In this document: in pieces, positions 62,505 to 64,000 of the stretch | Numbering within the stretch: position 1 is the first letter of the stretch | Layout of the letters: the number at the start of each line of letters is the position of its first letter | Origin: Numidum massiliense | GTDB lineage: Bacteria > Bacillota > Bacilli > Thermoactinomycetales > Novibacillaceae | Assembly (NCBI RefSeq): GCF_001375555.1 | Contig: NZ_CTDZ01000009.1 | Coordinates: 2,101,758 to 2,165,757, forward strand | Direction of reading: 5' to 3' | Length of the DNA stretch: 64,000 nucleotides | Translations under genes and position numbers: made by a program | Notes under the pieces: model-generated | What the model was told of the DNA's origin: nothing | Seen by the model: only the letters and a program-made list of their open reading frames with translations | Database searches by the model: none

Positions 62505-64000
62505 TCATTTCACAAGCCCGTGTACTTCAAACTCGTAAATGCGCGCCGCGGTATCCCCTCCCTGGGTCGGCTTGGAAATGTAGAGCCGCGCATAGCGCGC
62601 TTCCGTTAACGGAATGGCGTGTTTACTTACCCCCTGTGCATTTCCATTCACGCAGGCGACATCTGTCCAAGATTCACCGTCGCTACTTAATTGGATGCGA
62701 TAGTCACTCGTGTTAAACGCCGCAGGCTCTCCACCTTCCTCTGCATGCTTAATGACAAATTCACTTATTTTATGCATTTCTCCTAAGTCGACCGCTACCC
62801 AGTGGGGGGCGTCTCCGACCGCGCACCATTTACTGTTATCGGTCACCTTCCCGTCAAAAGCGAGATCTGGCTTCTCGCTGCCAACGAAACTGCTGGCAGT
62901 CGCTTTTTTGCCGAGCGCTAAGTTCTTCACGCCGCCCTTCGCTTCCTTCGTGACGGTAATGAACGCTTCTTTTGTGATGACATCTTCGCCTACCGCATTT
63001 TTAGCCGTTAACGTTACAGGGTAAACTCCCTCTTCTTTGTAACGGACGACTGGCTTTTTCTCCGTACTCGTCGTCGGTTCACCTCCCGGGAAGTGCCACA
63101 CAACTTCCTGTGTCACTTCCGACGACTGATCGAAAAATTGCACCTCTTCACCAGGAGCGACGACGGTTTGATTTGCAGTAAATGCAGCAGCAGGCCGTGG
63201 GTAAGCTGGCCACTCGAACGTTGCACGCGCGCGTTTCCCCCGGCGGTCGTATTTGTCTAACGCGACAATTTCTAACGTCGTCTTTTGTTCAGCGCTCGAC
63301 TGGCGCTTCATTTGTGGCACGTAATAGACGTCGTTCGGCGTCGCCCCGAGAAACTCTTTTTTCCCGTTCGACTGAATACGGTATACCTCATACCGTGCGG
63401 CGTTTTTCACCGGTTGCCACGCGACGCGCGCATCGGCGTAAATACCTTCTTTAAACGCGTTGTCGATCGTCACGTTAGACACGCGAGGTAATTTTTTCAA
63501 TGAAGCTTTATTTTTTATCGACAGTTGCCCGACGTTGAGCGAAAAATCATCGATCGGCTTTTTGCTGTCAAACTTGAGCGAGACCGCCGTAATCGTCTTG
63601 CCGCGATACTTATTTAACGACACTTTTTTCGTATCCCACTTATTTCCCTTTAACGGACCCGTTTTGAGGAACACAAACTCACCGGGTTTGTCCGCGAATT
63701 CGAGGCCGACTTTCATCTCTGCACGTTTAAAGGGCGTCTTATAAGTGACGGACAACTTCGTATGTTTCTCCACTTTCAAGTCTGTGCGGTACAATTTGAG
63801 GTGCGTCGCGTTTTCCCGGCTTAAATCGCCCGTTACTTTCAACGAGCTGCCCCCGTAGTACGCGCGATCGAAGTCGAGGCTCGGTTTCAACGCTTTGCCT
63901 TCACTGTCCGCGATCCACCGCCACGTCGGCAAGACGTCCTGCAAACTGCGGTTGTGCCACTCTTTCTCACGCAATACTTTCCCGTCGACAGCGAAAAACT
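62505..64000 (-). CDS. Endo-beta-N-acetylglucosaminidase (GH85-type), C-terminal part
   Basis: The frame runs off the right edge of the window; 498 codons are visible. It begins within FFAVDGKVLREKEWHNRSLQ, then DVLPTWRW, the stretch that follows the catalytic barrel in GH85 enzymes. After it come a galactose-binding-like beta domain (FDRAYYGGSSLKVTGDLSRE, ...), a fibronectin-III-like domain (ARYEVYRIQSNGKKEF), a PKD domain (FDQSSEVTQEVVWHFPGGEP) and a C-terminal F5/8C (CBM32) domain (ATASSFVGSEKPDLAFDGKV). Such secreted enzymes cleave the chitobiose core of N-glycans. The catalytic residues lie outside the window. Confidence 0.8.
   Translation of the reverse strand, partial: FFAVDGKVLREKEWHNRSLQDVLPTWRWIADSEGKALKPSLDFDRAYYGGSSLKVTGDLSRENATHLKLYRTDLKVEKHTKLSVTYKTPFKRAEMKVGLEFADKPGEFVFLKTGPLKGNKWDTKKVSLNKYRGKTITAVSLKFDSKKPIDDFSLNVGQLSIKNKASLKKLPRVSNVTIDNAFKEGIYADARVAWQPVKNAARYEVYRIQSNGKKEFLGATPNDVYYVPQMKRQSSAEQKTTLEIVALDKYDRRGKRARATFEWPAYPRPAAAFTANQTVVAPGEEVQFFDQSSEVTQEVVWHFPGGEPTTSTEKKPVVRYKEEGVYPVTLTAKNAVGEDVITKEAFITVTKEAKGGVKNLALGKKATASSFVGSEKPDLAFDGKVTDNSKWCAVGDAPHWVAVDLGEMHKISEFVIKHAEEGGEPAAFNTSDYRIQLSSDGESWTDVACVNGNAQGVSKHAIPLTEARYARLYISKPTQGGDTAARIYEFEVHGLVK

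Overview
The window looks like chromosome of an endospore-forming Bacillota of the order Bacillales. The support is a GerA-type germinant-receptor operon, a T-box in front of argS, LicT antitermination sites, AGGAGG-type ribosome binding sites with frequent GTG/TTG starts, an Ecs-like ABC pair and CzrA-type metal control. Base composition is moderate (roughly half G+C) and coding regions are rich in CG dinucleotides. I suspect a Thermoactinomycetaceae- or Numidum-like lineage, but this is a guess. No rRNA, tRNA or CRISPR array was seen.

Layout. 1-3.7 kb: partial FolC-like ligase, a DedA-like membrane protein, free-methionine-sulfoxide reductase, a Nudix hydrolase and a hotdog thioesterase. 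4.0-7.7 kb: a nosD-nosL-nosY-nosF operon (copper-site maturation of nitrous oxide reductase) with no nosZ beside it and a perfect 20-bp palindrome in front. 7.8-8.2 kb: a small basic membrane peptide facing a convergent RNA, a candidate type I toxin-antitoxin pair. 8.3-13.4 kb: amidase, two small unknown genes, and a CadA-type metal ATPase with its CzrA-like repressor and operator. 13.7-16.1 kb: feoA with feoB split into two overlapping genes. 16.2-21.5 kb: a spore germination operon encoding GerAA, GerAC, a short D-type subunit and two GerAB paralogues, with a sigma-G-like promoter. 21.6-26.8 kb: a two-permease ABC exporter and a large membrane-anchored protein of unknown function.

27.2-30.4 kb is a nest of insertion sequences. 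An ISLre2-type element with clear ends and a 9-bp target duplication has landed in the 5' end of an IS1182-like element bounded by perfect 17-bp inverted repeats. 30.5-41.5 kb: DUF423 and CPBP membrane proteins, a DUF3153 lipoprotein, a 5'-nucleotidase-type phosphatase, phnC-phnE-phnE with phnD on the opposite strand, coaA and a DUF418 protein. 41.6-44.7 kb: T-box-controlled argS and a DedA protein.

44.7-51.6 kb is a homoprotocatechuate / 4-hydroxyphenylacetate degradation operon: gntR, hpaG, hpaE, hpaB, hpaD and a DapA-family aldolase. It is apparently driven by one promoter whose -10 overlaps a palindrome and whose predicted start coincides with the gntR ATG (leaderless). Beyond it are a decayed MFS transporter, 3-hydroxybutyrate dehydrogenase, two histidine phosphatases (one frameshifted) and a lipoprotein. 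55.7-60.3 kb: licT, a DUF871/MupG gene and a BglP-type PTS permease, with two LicT RAT/terminator switches, one before licT and one before the sugar genes. 60.4-64 kb: ecsAB and the C-terminal part of a GH85-type endo-beta-N-acetylglucosaminidase running off the window.

Several gene ends carry short lineage-type tandem repeats (18, 20-21, about 17 and 30 bp).
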